Positions 6,270 to 15,241 of a stretch of 64,000 nt of DNA are shown piece by piece. Every line of letters starts with the position of its first letter. The stretch's first letter is position 1. The notes beneath the pieces are model-generated. The model did no database searches, was not told the DNA's origin, and saw only the letters and a list, made by a program, of their open reading frames with translations. The translations under genes and the position numbers were made by a program. Source of the stretch: Brevibacterium sp. CCUG 69071. Its GTDB lineage: Bacteria; Actinomycetota; Actinomycetes; Actinomycetales; Brevibacteriaceae. The stretch spans positions 682,001-746,000 of the forward strand of contig NZ_PGFV01000001.1 in the NCBI RefSeq assembly GCF_021023135.1. Reading direction: 5' to 3'.

Positions 6270-8039
6270 GTGAAGCCCTTGGTTCTGATCGACACGCCCG
6301 CTCTGTACTATCGCGCCTTCTATTCGGTGCCCGACTCGATCGTCAACGACGACGGTCAGCCGGTCAACGCCGTCCGCGGGGTCCTCGACGCGATCGCCCA
6401 GATGATCCGCCGCTTCGGTTCGGATCGGGTGGTGGCGACGATGGACGCGGATTGGCGACCGGCGTTCCGCACCGCGATCATGCCCGAATACAAGGCAGCC
6501 CGGGTCAGGGATGAGGAGGCCGGGACGGAGATCCCGCCGGAACTCGACGCACAGCTGCCGATCATGCGCCGGGTGATCGAGGCCGCCGGGATACCGATCG
6601 CCGAGGTGGACGGCGCCGAAGCCGACGATGTCATCGCCACGATGGCCGCTGAGTCGCGGACACCGGTGATCATCGTCTCCCCCGACCGGGATCTGCTCGC
6701 CCTCATCGATACGGTCTCCGAGGTCAGCGTCCTGCGCCCTCGCAAGGGCGGCGAGTGGGAGGCGATCGGACAGGCCGATCTGCCCACGGCCTACGGCGTG
6801 CCCGACGGTACGCGCTACCGTGAGCTCGCGGCGATGCGCGGCGATCCCTCCGACGGACTGCCGGGCGCGCCCGGCATCGGGGAGAAGACCGCGGCGACGC
6901 TGCTGGAGAGCTTCGGGTCGCTCGAATCCATTATCAAGGCCGCGAAGGCCGGGGTGAAGACCGGAGGGCTCAGCCCCAAACGTGCGGCCACTCTCATCGA
7001 ATCCGAAGACGCGCTGCACAAGACGGTCGAAGTCATGCGGTGCCTGACCGATGTCTCCCACGGCATCGATGTCGAGAGCATTCCGGGACCGCTCGATCGT
7101 TCCGCGGTCGACGCGGCCGCCGCGGGCCAGAACATCCGTCGATCCGTCGACAACCTCATATCAGCGCTCGACGATGCCCGCACGGGCGCACCCTCGACCT
7201 CAGGCGCACCCTCGACCTCAGGCGCCCCCTCGGCATCGGGCGCCCAGGGGACCACGGTTGCCACAGGAGCCGCAGGAGCAACAGGCGCCACGACTGACAC
7301 GGTAGCCTCGGCAGCCTCGACGCCACCGGCCATCTCGCCGGTCGCCGCGGCGAACTCCGCGGAATCCTGGACGCAGTCCCGCCTCGTCGGCTTCGACCTC
7401 GAAACCACGGGTGTCGAACCGGAGACCGCTCGCATCGTCACCGCGGCCTTCGTCGACTCCGCCGTGGACACGCGCACCTGGCTCGCCGATCCGGGCATCG
7501 AGATTCCCGAGACCGCCCGCGCCATCCACGGGATCACCACCGAGTTCGCCCAGGCCAATGGGGCGCCGGCCGCGCAGGTGGTCGCCGAACTCTGTGCCGT
7601 CTTCGCCGAGCTCAGGGACACCGGCGCCGTCGTCGTCGGACACAACATCGTCTACGACCTCAGCGTCATGTCCGCCGAGGTGAAGCGCCATCGCCCGGAT
7701 ATCGACTTCCCCGCGATCATTCCGACCATCGTCGACACCTTCGTCGTCGACAAGCACATCGACCCGTACCGCAGGGGAAAGCGCACGCTGACGGAGACGG
7801 CCAAGGTCTGGAAGGTCGACCTCCTCGACGCCCACGACGCCTCGGCCGATGCCCTCGCCGCGCTGGACATTTCCCGGGCATTGGCCGAGAACTCCACCGA
7901 AATCGCGAGGCTGACCCGTGCGGAGATCATGGCCGCACAGGGTGAGTGGAAGAGTTCCCAGGCCGCGGGACTGCAGGCCTGGCTGCGGAAGAAGGGCAAC
8001 GCCGAAGCCGTTGTCGATGGCTCCTGGCCGATGCCCTGA
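6270..8039 (+). CDS. Fusion of a 5'-3' FEN-type exonuclease and a DEDDh 3'-5' exonuclease
   Basis: The protein is 589 residues long. Residues ~1-300 are a PolA-type 5'-3' exonuclease: acidic residues at LVLIDTP, VDGAEADD and SPDRD, and the helix-hairpin-helix MRGDPSDGLPGAPGIGEKT. Residues ~306-365 are an Ala/Gly/Ser/Thr/Pro linker with a short tandem repeat. Residues ~370-540 are a DnaQ-like exonuclease: GFDLETTG (D376, E378), GHNIVYD, and H522/D527 in HDASAD. No polymerase domain follows. The GTG at 6270 is preceded by TATCGT 8 nt upstream. Both active sites look intact, so it probably trims 5' flaps and 3' ends in repair or Okazaki-fragment processing (inference). Confidence 0.88.
   Translation: MKPLVLIDTPALYYRAFYSVPDSIVNDDGQPVNAVRGVLDAIAQMIRRFGSDRVVATMDADWRPAFRTAIMPEYKAARVRDEEAGTEIPPELDAQLPIMRRVIEAAGIPIAEVDGAEADDVIATMAAESRTPVIIVSPDRDLLALIDTVSEVSVLRPRKGGEWEAIGQADLPTAYGVPDGTRYRELAAMRGDPSDGLPGAPGIGEKTAATLLESFGSLESIIKAAKAGVKTGGLSPKRAATLIESEDALHKTVEVMRCLTDVSHGIDVESIPGPLDRSAVDAAAAGQNIRRSVDNLISALDDARTGAPSTSGAPSTSGAPSASGAQGTTVATGAAGATGATTDTVASAASTPPAISPVAAANSAESWTQSRLVGFDLETTGVEPETARIVTAAFVDSAVDTRTWLADPGIEIPETARAIHGITTEFAQANGAPAAQVVAELCAVFAELRDTGAVVVGHNIVYDLSVMSAEVKRHRPDIDFPAIIPTIVDTFVVDKHIDPYRRGKRTLTETAKVWKVDLLDAHDASADALAALDISRALAENSTEIARLTRAEIMAAQGEWKSSQAAGLQAWLRKKGNAEAVVDGSWPMP
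7185..7238 (+). repeat. Three 18-nt in-frame repeats in the exonuclease linker
   Basis: The unit GGCGCACCCTCGACCTCA occurs twice exactly (7185-7202, 7203-7220) and once with changes (7221-7238). It encodes GAPSTS, GAPSTS and GAPSAS, a flexible linker grown by tandem duplication. Confidence 0.85.
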
Positions 8040-8081
8040 GCGATAGACTCTGGTGCGACCATCACTCAACGAAGGACGATA

Positions 8082-10343
8082 ATGGGTTTCTTTTCTCGAT
8101 TGCTCAACCGACCCGGTGCGCAGGCGGACAAGGCCACCGGCTGGTTCGATCGAGCGGCTGATGAGCTCGACAAGGCCAGCCGCGAGTTCTCCGAGCTCAG
8201 TGATGCCGAACTCACCGAGGCCGCCGGCGAGGTGTTCGCCAAAGGGACCCAGCAGGACACCCTCATCCGCTACTGCGCACTGGCCCGCGAGGCCGCTGAA
8301 CGAGCACTCGACGAACGCGCCTACGACACCCAGCTCAAGGGACTCGTCGGACTCCTCCAAGGCACGATCATCCAGATGGCCACCGGCGAGGGCAAGACCC
8401 TCGTCGGCGCCCTCGCCGCCGCCGGCTACGCACTGCAGGGGCGGCGCGTGCACGTCGTCAGCGTCAACGACTACCTCGCCGTGCGCGACCGCACCTGGAT
8501 GAAGCCCGTGTTCGACCTCCTGGGCGTGGATTCCGGGGCCATCTCGGCCGCACAGGAGGACGCCGAGCGCCGCGATGCCTATCGTTCCGAAGTGCTCTAC
8601 GCCTCGGTGACCGAGGTCGGATTCGATGTGCTCCGTGACCGCTTCATCACCGACGACGCGGACCTGCGGGTGCCCTCCCGCGATGTCGTCATCGTCGACG
8701 AGGCCGACTCCGTGCTCATCGACGAAGCGCGAGTTCCGCTCGTCCTCGCCGGCTCGGCCAGCGTCGAAGACTCCGACGCCGTCATCGCCGCCCTCGTGGA
8801 GAAGCTGAGCGCCGGGGTCGACTACGAAGTCAGCCCCGACCATCGCGCGGTGTCGCTGACCGACGAGGGAGTCGACCGCGTCGAGTCCGAACTCGAGGTC
8901 GATCTCTTCGGCGAGGGAGCCTCCGAACTCGCCGCCGTCAACCTCGCCCTCTACGCCAAGGCACTGGTCAAACGCGATGTCGACTATCTCGTCGTCGACG
9001 GCCGGATCAAACTGATCTCGGCCTCACGCGGTCGTGTCGCAGAACTCCAGCGCTGGCCCGATGGCCTGCAGGCCGCCGTCGAAGCCAAGGAGGGCGTGGG
9101 CACGACAGAGAGCGGAGAGATCCTCGACCAGATGACCGTCGAGGAGCTCGTCCACGGCTACGAGACCGTCTGCGGCATGACGGGCACGGCCTTGGCCGTC
9201 GGCGATGACCTCCGTGAGTTCTACGATCTCGAGATCGTTCCCGTCGACACCCACCTGCCGGTCATCCGCAAGGACGAACCCGACCGCCTCTACACCTACC
9301 AGGAGTCGAAGGAACGCGCGATCGTCGAGGAGATCGCGGAGAACCACGGCAAGGACCGACCGGTGCTCATCGGCACCTCCTCGGTGGCCGAGAGCGAATC
9401 TCTGGCCTCCCGGCTCGCCGAACGGGGAATCAAGGCCAATGTGCTCAACGCCAAGGACGATTCCCTCGAAGCTGAGATCATCGCCGCCGCCGGTGCCCCG
9501 GGCGCGGTGACGGTGTCCACGCAGATGGCCGGTCGCGGCACCGACATCCGCCTGAGCGACGATGCGGTCGCCGAGGCCGGTGGCCTCCTCGTCATCGGGG
9601 CCGGACGCTATCTGTCCTCGCGCCTGGATGATCAGCTGCGCGGCCGGGCCGGCCGCCAGGGCGATCCCGGCACCTCAGTGTTCTTCACCAGCCTCGAGGA
9701 CGAGCTGCTGACCCGGGTCCCGGAGATCCAGCGCTTCGTCTCCGAGGGCGACGAGACGGGATGGATCGAGTCCAAACGTGCCCTCGGCCTCGTCGAACAT
9801 GCGCAGCGGATCGCCGAGGGGCAGAACACCGCTCTGCACCGTGACACCTGGAAGTTCAACGAACTCATGGCCAAGCAGCGGGATCTCGTGCTCGAACGAC
9901 GGGTGGAGATCAGGACCGCGAGCGAACCCATCGATGAGCTCAAGAAGCGACTCGGTGACCGCGCGGGCGAGCTGGCCGATCAGCATTCCGAGGAACTCGT
10001 CGACTCCGTTCTCCGCGAGGTCATGCTCTTCCATCTCGATTCCCGGTGGGTCGATCACCTCGCCTTCCTCAACGATCTGCGCGAAGGCATCCACCTGCGC
10101 ACCTTCGCCCGGGAGAAGCCGCACGAGGCGTTCAACACCGAATCGATCCGGGTCTTCTCCTCGTTCTGGTCCGATGTGGTCGAGGATTCGGCGACGACGG
10201 TCGAGGAGGCCGAATTCACCGATGAGGGCATCGATCTCGCCTCGCACGGGCTCAAACGCCCGTCATCGACGTGGACCTATCTGACGACGGAGAGCGCCTT
10301 CGGCTCCGACGTCGAGAACATCGTCAAGCGCATCAAACGCTGA
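8082..10343 (+). CDS. secA2: Accessory Sec translocase ATPase SecA2
   Basis: SecA2 is the second, export-specialised SecA of actinobacteria and powers translocation of a subset of proteins through SecYEG. The 753-residue protein has Walker A TGEGKT (101-106), the SecA signature SVNDYLAVRD, the DEAD-box VDEADSVLIDEAR near 206, and motif VI RGRAGRQGDPG. It is shorter than housekeeping SecA and lacks the C-terminal cysteine zinc-binding tail. The start has AAGGA upstream. The gene follows the exonuclease by 42 nt on the same strand and is closed by a strong hairpin. Confidence 0.92.
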   Translation: MGFFSRLLNRPGAQADKATGWFDRAADELDKASREFSELSDAELTEAAGEVFAKGTQQDTLIRYCALAREAAERALDERAYDTQLKGLVGLLQGTIIQMATGEGKTLVGALAAAGYALQGRRVHVVSVNDYLAVRDRTWMKPVFDLLGVDSGAISAAQEDAERRDAYRSEVLYASVTEVGFDVLRDRFITDDADLRVPSRDVVIVDEADSVLIDEARVPLVLAGSASVEDSDAVIAALVEKLSAGVDYEVSPDHRAVSLTDEGVDRVESELEVDLFGEGASELAAVNLALYAKALVKRDVDYLVVDGRIKLISASRGRVAELQRWPDGLQAAVEAKEGVGTTESGEILDQMTVEELVHGYETVCGMTGTALAVGDDLREFYDLEIVPVDTHLPVIRKDEPDRLYTYQESKERAIVEEIAENHGKDRPVLIGTSSVAESESLASRLAERGIKANVLNAKDDSLEAEIIAAAGAPGAVTVSTQMAGRGTDIRLSDDAVAEAGGLLVIGAGRYLSSRLDDQLRGRAGRQGDPGTSVFFTSLEDELLTRVPEIQRFVSEGDETGWIESKRALGLVEHAQRIAEGQNTALHRDTWKFNELMAKQRDLVLERRVEIRTASEPIDELKKRLGDRAGELADQHSEELVDSVLREVMLFHLDSRWVDHLAFLNDLREGIHLRTFAREKPHEAFNTESIRVFSSFWSDVVEDSATTVEEAEFTDEGIDLASHGLKRPSSTWTYLTTESAFGSDVENIVKRIKR

Positions 10344-10356
10344 GGCGCCCGCAGAA

Positions 10357-10385
10357 GCGCGCGGCTGCTCGGCGCGGCCGCGCGC
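10357..10385. terminator. Bidirectional terminator hairpin between secA2 and helY
   Basis: GCGCGCGGC (10357-10365) pairs with GCCGCGCGC (10377-10385) across an 11-nt loop, between two convergent stop codons. Confidence 0.75.
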
Positions 10386-13082
10386 TCAGGAGTCGGCGAC
10401 GACTCCGCGACGGACGGCATTGATCGTCCGTCGGATCCGCACCGCGGTCTCGGCCTCGGCCACCTCGGCGACCTGACCGAGGAGGTCGAGGCTCTGCTTC
10501 GCCCAGCGGACGAAGTCTCCGGCCGCGATGTCGGTGCCCCGCAGCGATTCGGAGAGGCTCTTGCCCTCCGTCCAGCGGTACATCGGCTTGACCAGTCCCC
10601 TGTCGGGTTCGTCGGTGGTCGACAGGGCCTGCTGCTCTTCGAGCTGATAGAGCCGCTTCCAGATCGTCTCTGCCTCATCGGCGGTGACCTTGAGGTCCCG
10701 CGAGGGGGCACGATCAGTTCGGAGTGTGTCGCCGCGGCGGGATTGGAACACGAAGCAGGAGGCGAATGCGGCCAGCTCGGGTTCGACGAGACGGTCCCAG
10801 AGACCGGCGCGCACGGTCAGCGCCACCAGCAGGTCCCGCTCACCATAGATCCGACGCAGCATGTCCGAATGCTCCGGTTCGAAGCCGAGCGTGCGCAGGA
10901 GATGCTGCACACGGTCGAACACGAGGGCGATCGAGGTTGTTCGTCCCTCGATCCGGGAGATCAGGGATTCGTTCTCCTTGATCAGCTTCGCGGCGCGGTT
11001 CGCCCAGCGGGCGTGGATCTCACGGTCGGGGCAGTCATGGCAGGGGTGTGCCCGCATCTGCGCATCGAGTTCGGCGACCGTCGAGCTCACACCGGGACTC
11101 TTCGCCGTGGTCTCCCAATGCACATCGGGATCGACCCGACCATCGGACTTGGCTTCGTCGAGGATTCCCAGCAGCTGGCGACGGTCCCCGGCCTGCCGAT
11201 GGTTGAACTTCTTCGGAATGCGGATGCGTCCCTGCGCAGCCAGCGGCTCTGTCACCTCGTGGGGACGCAGATGCCATACCTTGCCCTGCTCGGTCAGCAC
11301 CGTCGGCAGCCTCGACACCCCGTCGCGGGAGGACATCGGCGCGATGATCACGGCGTATCCCTCGACGCGTTTGGTCGGCATCGTCACCACGTCCCCGGGT
11401 TTGAGCGCCGTCAGCGATTCCACGATCTCACGCTGCCTGTTGCGAGACTTCGTCCGCGTCTCCTGCTTCTGCGTATCGGAGATGGACTGGCGCAGCTGCG
11501 CGTATTCGGCGAAGTCACCGAGCTCGCACTGCATCGACTTCTCATAGGCCTCGATGGTGGTCTCGTTCTTACGCACCTTCTTCGCCAGTCCGACCACGGC
11601 CTTATCCGCCTGGAACTGGGCGAAGGAGGTTTCGAGCACCTTCGCGGCCTCCGCCGAGCTCATCCGTGAGAGCAGATTCGCGGTCATGTTGTAGGTCGGA
11701 CCGAAGGCCGAGTTGAGGGCGTAGGACCGGTTCGAGGCCAGCCCTGCGAGCTCGCTGACCTCGAAGCTCGGGTGCCAGACGACGACGGCATGGCCGATCC
11801 GGTCGATGCCGCGGCGACCGGCCCGTCCGGTCAGCTGCGTGTACTCCCCCGGTGTGATCGAGACATGCGCCTCGCCGTTGAACTTCACGAGCTTCTCGAG
11901 CACCACGGTGCGGGCGGGCATATTGATGCCCAGGGCCAGAGTCTCGGTGGCGAAGACGACCTTGATGATGCCCTGCGAGAACAGCTCTTCGACGAGCTGT
12001 TTGAACTGCGGAATCATCCCGGCGTGGTGGGCCGCCACACCGAGCAGCAGGCCTTCGCGGAAGGTGTGGAATCCGAGGATGCCGAGGTCCTCGTCGGAGA
12101 GTTCGTCGCGCAGCTTCTCGATCTCCGCATTGACGATGATCTTCTCCTCCTTCGAGTTGAGATCGAAGCCGGAGGTCAGATACTGCTCGACCGCTTCGTC
12201 GCAGGCGTTGCGGGAGAAGATGAACATGATCGCCGGGAGCATGGCCGCCTCGGCCAGGGAGGACACGATCTGGGTTCGGCTGGGCCGCCGGAAGCGAGCT
12301 CGGGTGGCACGGGCACGCTTCGACCGCGGGCCGCCGTGGGTGCGGGTGGCATGGCCGAGAGCGGGATCGATCCGATCAGAATCGGCATGCGTGAAGAGGT
12401 CGTACATGCGGTGGCCGACGAGCACATGGTTGACCAGCGGCACGGGTCGGTGGGACGTGGAGACGATCGTGGTCGGTCCCCGCACCTCACGCAGCCAGGC
12501 ACCGAATTCCTCGGCGTTCGAGACCGTGGCCGACAGTGAGACCATCTGCACACGTTCGGGCAGGTGGATGATCACCTCTTCCCAGACCGGCCCGCGGAAG
12601 CGATCGGCGAGGTAGTGCACCTCGTCGAGGACGACGAAACCGAGATCGGACAGGCCCTCCAGGTCGTTGTAGAGCATGTTCCGCAGCACTTCGGTCGTCA
12701 TCACGATGATCGGCGCGTCCCGCCGAATCGTCGTGTCGCCGGTGAGCAGGCCGACGTTCTCCACCCCGTGGACATCCATCAGGTCGTTGAACTTCTGATT
12801 GCTCAGAGCCTTGATCGGCGTCGTGTAGAAGACGCGCTTTCCCTCATCGCGGGCGAGTTCGACGGCGAATTCGGCGATGAGCGTCTTGCCGGCCCCGGTC
12901 GGGGCGGTGACGAGGACGTCCTTGCCGTCCTGCAGGTTCGTGCAGGCCTCGATCTGGAAGTCGTCGAGCTCGAAGTCCGTGCGCGCCATGAACCGACCCA
13001 ACGGGGTTCTGGCCATCTCGGCGCGGGCACGGAAGTCGGCGTAGGCGTCGGCGGGACTGGTCGAACTCGGGGATTCAGTCAT
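10386..13082 (-). CDS. helY: HelY/Mtr4-like DEAD-box helicase with DSHCT domain
   Basis: This 898-residue Ski2-like helicase has Walker A PTGAGKT (61-67), DEVH (153-156), SATVSNA, and motif VI QLTGRAGRRGID. A long C-terminal region of the DSHCT type contains a small cysteine patch (CHDCPDRE). HelY-type proteins are actinobacterial relatives of Mtr4 and are thought to act in RNA processing or decay; the exact substrate is unknown. Its ATG lies within the end of tatC (8-nt overlap), so the two are translationally coupled. The order tatA-tatC-helY after pafBC is the standard actinobacterial arrangement. Confidence 0.9.
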   Translation of the reverse strand: MTESPSSTSPADAYADFRARAEMARTPLGRFMARTDFELDDFQIEACTNLQDGKDVLVTAPTGAGKTLIAEFAVELARDEGKRVFYTTPIKALSNQKFNDLMDVHGVENVGLLTGDTTIRRDAPIIVMTTEVLRNMLYNDLEGLSDLGFVVLDEVHYLADRFRGPVWEEVIIHLPERVQMVSLSATVSNAEEFGAWLREVRGPTTIVSTSHRPVPLVNHVLVGHRMYDLFTHADSDRIDPALGHATRTHGGPRSKRARATRARFRRPSRTQIVSSLAEAAMLPAIMFIFSRNACDEAVEQYLTSGFDLNSKEEKIIVNAEIEKLRDELSDEDLGILGFHTFREGLLLGVAAHHAGMIPQFKQLVEELFSQGIIKVVFATETLALGINMPARTVVLEKLVKFNGEAHVSITPGEYTQLTGRAGRRGIDRIGHAVVVWHPSFEVSELAGLASNRSYALNSAFGPTYNMTANLLSRMSSAEAAKVLETSFAQFQADKAVVGLAKKVRKNETTIEAYEKSMQCELGDFAEYAQLRQSISDTQKQETRTKSRNRQREIVESLTALKPGDVVTMPTKRVEGYAVIIAPMSSRDGVSRLPTVLTEQGKVWHLRPHEVTEPLAAQGRIRIPKKFNHRQAGDRRQLLGILDEAKSDGRVDPDVHWETTAKSPGVSSTVAELDAQMRAHPCHDCPDREIHARWANRAAKLIKENESLISRIEGRTTSIALVFDRVQHLLRTLGFEPEHSDMLRRIYGERDLLVALTVRAGLWDRLVEPELAAFASCFVFQSRRGDTLRTDRAPSRDLKVTADEAETIWKRLYQLEEQQALSTTDEPDRGLVKPMYRWTEGKSLSESLRGTDIAAGDFVRWAKQSLDLLGQVAEVAEAETAVRIRRTINAVRRGVVADS

Positions 13083-13917
13083 TCTTCTCTTCGTCTAGGG
13101 GGTCAGCGGGGTCGACCCACAGGCCCTGGGCGATCAGGCGCTTCTTCTTGCGGCGATCGTTGAACAGGCAGATCACCCAGGCGAGGCAGAACAGGGTCAT
13201 CATCGGGATGACGAGGAAGAACATCGACATCGCATCGGGGGTGGGGGTGGCGATCGCGGCGAACAGGAACACCAGCATCACGATCACGCGCCAGGAGCGT
13301 CGGATCCGGTCTGCGGAGAGGATCCCGAGCATGTTCAGACCGACCATGAGCACGGGCAGGACGAAGGCGAGACCGAAGACGACGATGATGACCATCACGA
13401 AGCTCAGGTAGTCCTGAGCCGGAATGATGTTCGTGCCGCCCTCGGGGGTGAAGGAGGTCAGCGCCTTGACCGCGTTCGGCAGGGCGAAGAACGCCATCGT
13501 CGATCCGGCGAGGAACAGCGGGATCGCGCTGCCGAGGAATCCGACGGAGTACAGCTTCTCCTTCTTCGTCAGGCCCGGAACGATGAATGCCCACACTTCG
13601 TAGAGCCAGATCGGGCAGGCGAGAAAGATGCCGATGAAGAAGGAGAGCTTGATCTTCAGATCGAACGGTGAGGCGACCCCGGCGAAGTTGATCTCCGCGG
13701 TGCGTCCGCTGGTGTCGCGGATGGTCCTGATCGGCTCCTGCAGGATGTCGAGGACCGGATCATAGAGGAACCAGCCCGCGACGGCCCCGAGCACGACGGC
13801 GATCGCGGCGATGAACACACGATTGCGCAGTTCGATGAGGTGCCCGACGACGGGCATCTTGCGTTCGGGATTCTTCCGACGAGAGGAATGGGATCTCCGC
13901 TGGCTGTTCTCTTTCAC
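13075..13917 (-). CDS. tatC: Sec-independent translocase subunit TatC
   Basis: TatC is the polytopic receptor for twin-arginine signal peptides. The 280-residue protein has the conserved N-terminal MPVVGHLIELRNR motif, the FGLAFVLPV segment, and alternating hydrophobic stretches consistent with six membrane helices. The cytoplasmic C-terminus is charged (RRKKKR). It overlaps tatA by 4 nt (ATGA) and helY by 8 nt. With TatA it forms a minimal TatAC pathway; no tatB is in this operon. Confidence 0.95.
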   Translation of the reverse strand: MKENSQRRSHSSRRKNPERKMPVVGHLIELRNRVFIAAIAVVLGAVAGWFLYDPVLDILQEPIRTIRDTSGRTAEINFAGVASPFDLKIKLSFFIGIFLACPIWLYEVWAFIVPGLTKKEKLYSVGFLGSAIPLFLAGSTMAFFALPNAVKALTSFTPEGGTNIIPAQDYLSFVMVIIVVFGLAFVLPVLMVGLNMLGILSADRIRRSWRVIVMLVFLFAAIATPTPDAMSMFFLVIPMMTLFCLAWVICLFNDRRKKKRLIAQGLWVDPADPLDEEKND

Positions 13918-14243
13918 TTCTCGTGAGACTGCGGATCCTGCTTCTCTCCGGTCGGCCGGTCGGCCGCCGAGGAATCTGCCGGTTTCGACTCAGCAGACCG
14001 GGTCTCGGCAGCTCGGGCGTCGTCCGTGCGCGGCGTGCCTGCATTCGAGGCGTCCCTGCCCAGCTCTCCCGGCTTCGTCTCCGTGGCCGTCGAATCATCG
14101 TCGTCACGGAGGTCCTTGACCTCGGACTTGAAGATCTTCATCGACTGGCCCAGGCTTCTGGCCAGCTGCGGCAGCTTGGGAGCGCCGAAGATGATCACGA
14201 TGATGAGGATCACGATCGCGATCTGCACGAAACTTGGTCGCAT
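13914..14243 (-). CDS. tatA: Twin-arginine translocase subunit TatA
   Basis: This is a 109-residue TatA: a short N-terminal transmembrane helix (FVQIAIVILIIVIIFG), the FG-x-PKLP hinge, an amphipathic helix (QLARSLGQSMKIFKSEVKDL) and a long acidic/polar tail. It multimerises to form the Tat pore in the cytoplasmic membrane. AAGGAG stands upstream of the ATG. A 110-nt gap separates it from pafC, so it may have its own promoter as well as read-through from pafBC. Confidence 0.93.
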   Translation of the reverse strand: MRPSFVQIAIVILIIVIIFGAPKLPQLARSLGQSMKIFKSEVKDLRDDDDSTATETKPGELGRDASNAGTPRTDDARAAETRSAESKPADSSAADRPTGEKQDPQSHEK

Positions 14244-14353
14244 GATGGCTCCTTGGTATGGGTGTGCTGTGTCAGATTCTACGCGCTGCAGCTGAGCCTT
14301 TCATCCTCATCGCTCGGCACGCCGGACCGGACGGCTTCAGGATGGTTCGCGGC

Positions 14354-15241
14354 TCAGCCGAGTCGGGCCAGGGCCGCCTCGACGGCCTCAGCATCGTCGA
14401 TGTCGGTGATCACCTCGGCGTGCCGGAGCAGGAATCTGCTCAGCCAGTCAACGGAGTGCACCATCACCCGCACCCGCACGGCCGATTCGGAGTTGTCCGG
14501 GTATTCACGCTCGAGCACCTCGAGTTCATCGGCCAGCCAGGCGCCGTCGGCGGAGAGGCCGATCGTGACCTCCCGCGATTGTGAGGAGGATTCGCTCACC
14601 GACAGGGGCGGGTGCGCCGCGGCCGCCCAGGAGCGGATGCTGCCGAAGGCGAAGCGGCGTGGTGCTCCGGCCGAATAGCACCAGGCGTCGACGTACCAGT
14701 CGGCTCCGGGAATCAGCCGGGCGGGCGCGATCGTGCGATGCGTCAGTTCGTCGCGGGAGGCCACGTAGTAGTCGATGCTCACCGCGGACTCCGTGTCGAT
14801 GGCCTGGCGGAGGAACTCCATGAGCTCCTCGTCGGCGGGAATCGGGCTGACCTCGACGGTCGTGTGCAGGTTCTCCCCCGCCGCCAGACGCAGCTTCTCG
14901 GCGGCGCTGCGCACGGCCGCGGTGTCGAGTCCGGGCAGGGCATCGAGGAGGTCGAGGGCGAGTACGAGGACTCCGGCCTCCTCGGCGCTCAGCCGCACGG
15001 GCACCGAGACCTCTTCGGCATTCGAGATGTGGATCTGGCCGCCTTCCCACGACGCATCGATGAGGTCATCGGGCATGTGACCGGGCCGACCGGTGACGAA
15101 GAGCAGCTGCAGGTCGTCGATGAGGGTGTCGGAGTCGATCCCGAAATAGGCGGCGGTGTCCTCGAGGTCGGCACCGGGGTGCGCGTCGAGGTAGGGCACG
15201 AGGCTGAGCAGGCGGGTCAGTCGCTCACGCGCTGAGGACAT
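14354..15241 (-). CDS. pafC: WYL-domain regulator PafC
   Basis: PafC pairs with PafB as an activator of LexA-independent DNA-damage genes in mycobacteria, and the pair is usually near proteasome genes. The 295-residue protein has an N-terminal winged-helix region (TRLLSLVPYLDAHPG) and a WYL core (SIDYYVASRDE, DWYVDAWCYSAGAPRRFAFGSI). I use the ATG at 15241 because homology starts there and it overlaps the end of pafB by 17 nt. A longer in-frame ORF to 15376 has no family support. It shares an operon with pafB. Confidence 0.9.
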   Translation of the reverse strand: MSSARERLTRLLSLVPYLDAHPGADLEDTAAYFGIDSDTLIDDLQLLFVTGRPGHMPDDLIDASWEGGQIHISNAEEVSVPVRLSAEEAGVLVLALDLLDALPGLDTAAVRSAAEKLRLAAGENLHTTVEVSPIPADEELMEFLRQAIDTESAVSIDYYVASRDELTHRTIAPARLIPGADWYVDAWCYSAGAPRRFAFGSIRSWAAAAHPPLSVSESSSQSREVTIGLSADGAWLADELEVLEREYPDNSESAVRVRVMVHSVDWLSRFLLRHAEVITDIDDAEAVEAALARLG

